A DNA stretch of 64,000 nucleotides from contig NC_071646.1 of NCBI RefSeq assembly GCF_014839835.1, positions 3,596,001 through 3,660,000 of the forward strand, written 5' to 3'. Shown piece by piece: positions 63,963-64,000 of this stretch. The position numbers and the translations under genes were made by a program. Under the pieces are notes generated by a model that did not search any database, had not been told where the DNA came from, and was given only the letters and a program-made list of their open reading frames with translations. Every line of letters begins with the position of its first letter. Position 1 is the stretch's first letter. The stretch comes from Dryobates pubescens (taxonomy: Eukaryota; Chordata; Aves; Piciformes; Picidae).

Positions 63963-64000
63963 GAAAGCCCTGGCCAATACAGCTGCCATGAATACAACCC

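Larger units (their letters stand above)
60166..64000. other. Region downstream of G0S2
   Basis: No gene recognised. CR1 copies fill 61597-62382, 62650-62925 and 63635-63962. A small CpG cluster sits at 63205-63290. HSD11B1, the next gene in mammals, is not visible here. Confidence 0.75.

Noticed and set aside
60166-64000. HSD11B1, expected after G0S2
   Set aside because: No Rossmann motif (TGASxGIG) or YxxxK was found in any frame; the gene is probably outside the window or elsewhere.

Overview
This is vertebrate, almost certainly avian, nuclear DNA. The evidence is the roughly fifty CR1 LINE fragments carrying the typical bird CR1 3' tail, compact introns, and protein sequences that align residue for residue with known vertebrate proteins. 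CR1 covers about 13 kb by my hand count (about 20%), which is high for a bird; a CR1-rich lineage such as woodpeckers or hornbills is possible, but the species cannot be settled from this window.

Three protein-coding genes lie in the order and orientation known from mammalian 1q32: CAMK1G (+), LAMB3 (-), G0S2 (+). CAMK1G is complete from its start codon: 11 coding exons, 7914 to 19143, 478 codons, all GT-AG with consistent phases, ending in a CLIM prenylation box. LAMB3 is complete on the minus strand: 22 coding exons from the ATG at 48583 to the stop at 21561, 1167 codons, with signal peptide, LN domain, LE repeats and a long coiled coil. CAMK1G and LAMB3 are tail to tail, with candidate poly(A) signals only about 0.5 kb apart. 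G0S2 is a 101-codon ORF in a two-exon gene (59584 to 59889) behind a CpG-rich promoter with a TATA-like box.

Layout: 1-7.9 kb holds upstream or first-intron sequence of CAMK1G (CR1 copies, a CAG repeat, a possible noncoding first exon). 7.9-20.8 kb is CAMK1G, including a 42-43 bp minisatellite just inside its first coding intron. 21.3-48.6 kb is LAMB3, with a 10 kb second intron. 48.6-58.9 kb is the LAMB3-G0S2 intergenic region (CR1, an ATTCT pentanucleotide array, two local tandem duplications). 59-60.2 kb is G0S2. 60.2-64 kb is intergenic and CR1-rich; the next gene expected from mammalian synteny (HSD11B1) is not seen.

The genes are neighbours rather than a pathway: a membrane-anchored CaM kinase, a basement-membrane laminin chain and an inhibitor of triglyceride lipase. 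I found no new multi-gene system, no virus-derived element, no tRNA, rRNA or CRISPR. The most notable non-genic signals are repeat structures next to splice sites (an array of donor-like motifs in CAMK1G intron 1, and a pyrimidine-rich array abutting a non-optimal LAMB3 donor), a CR1 copy with a 5' inversion, CR1 copies nested in CR1 copies, and a homopurine G-run tract upstream of G0S2. Gene identification rests on comparison with the human proteins from memory; no database search was run.
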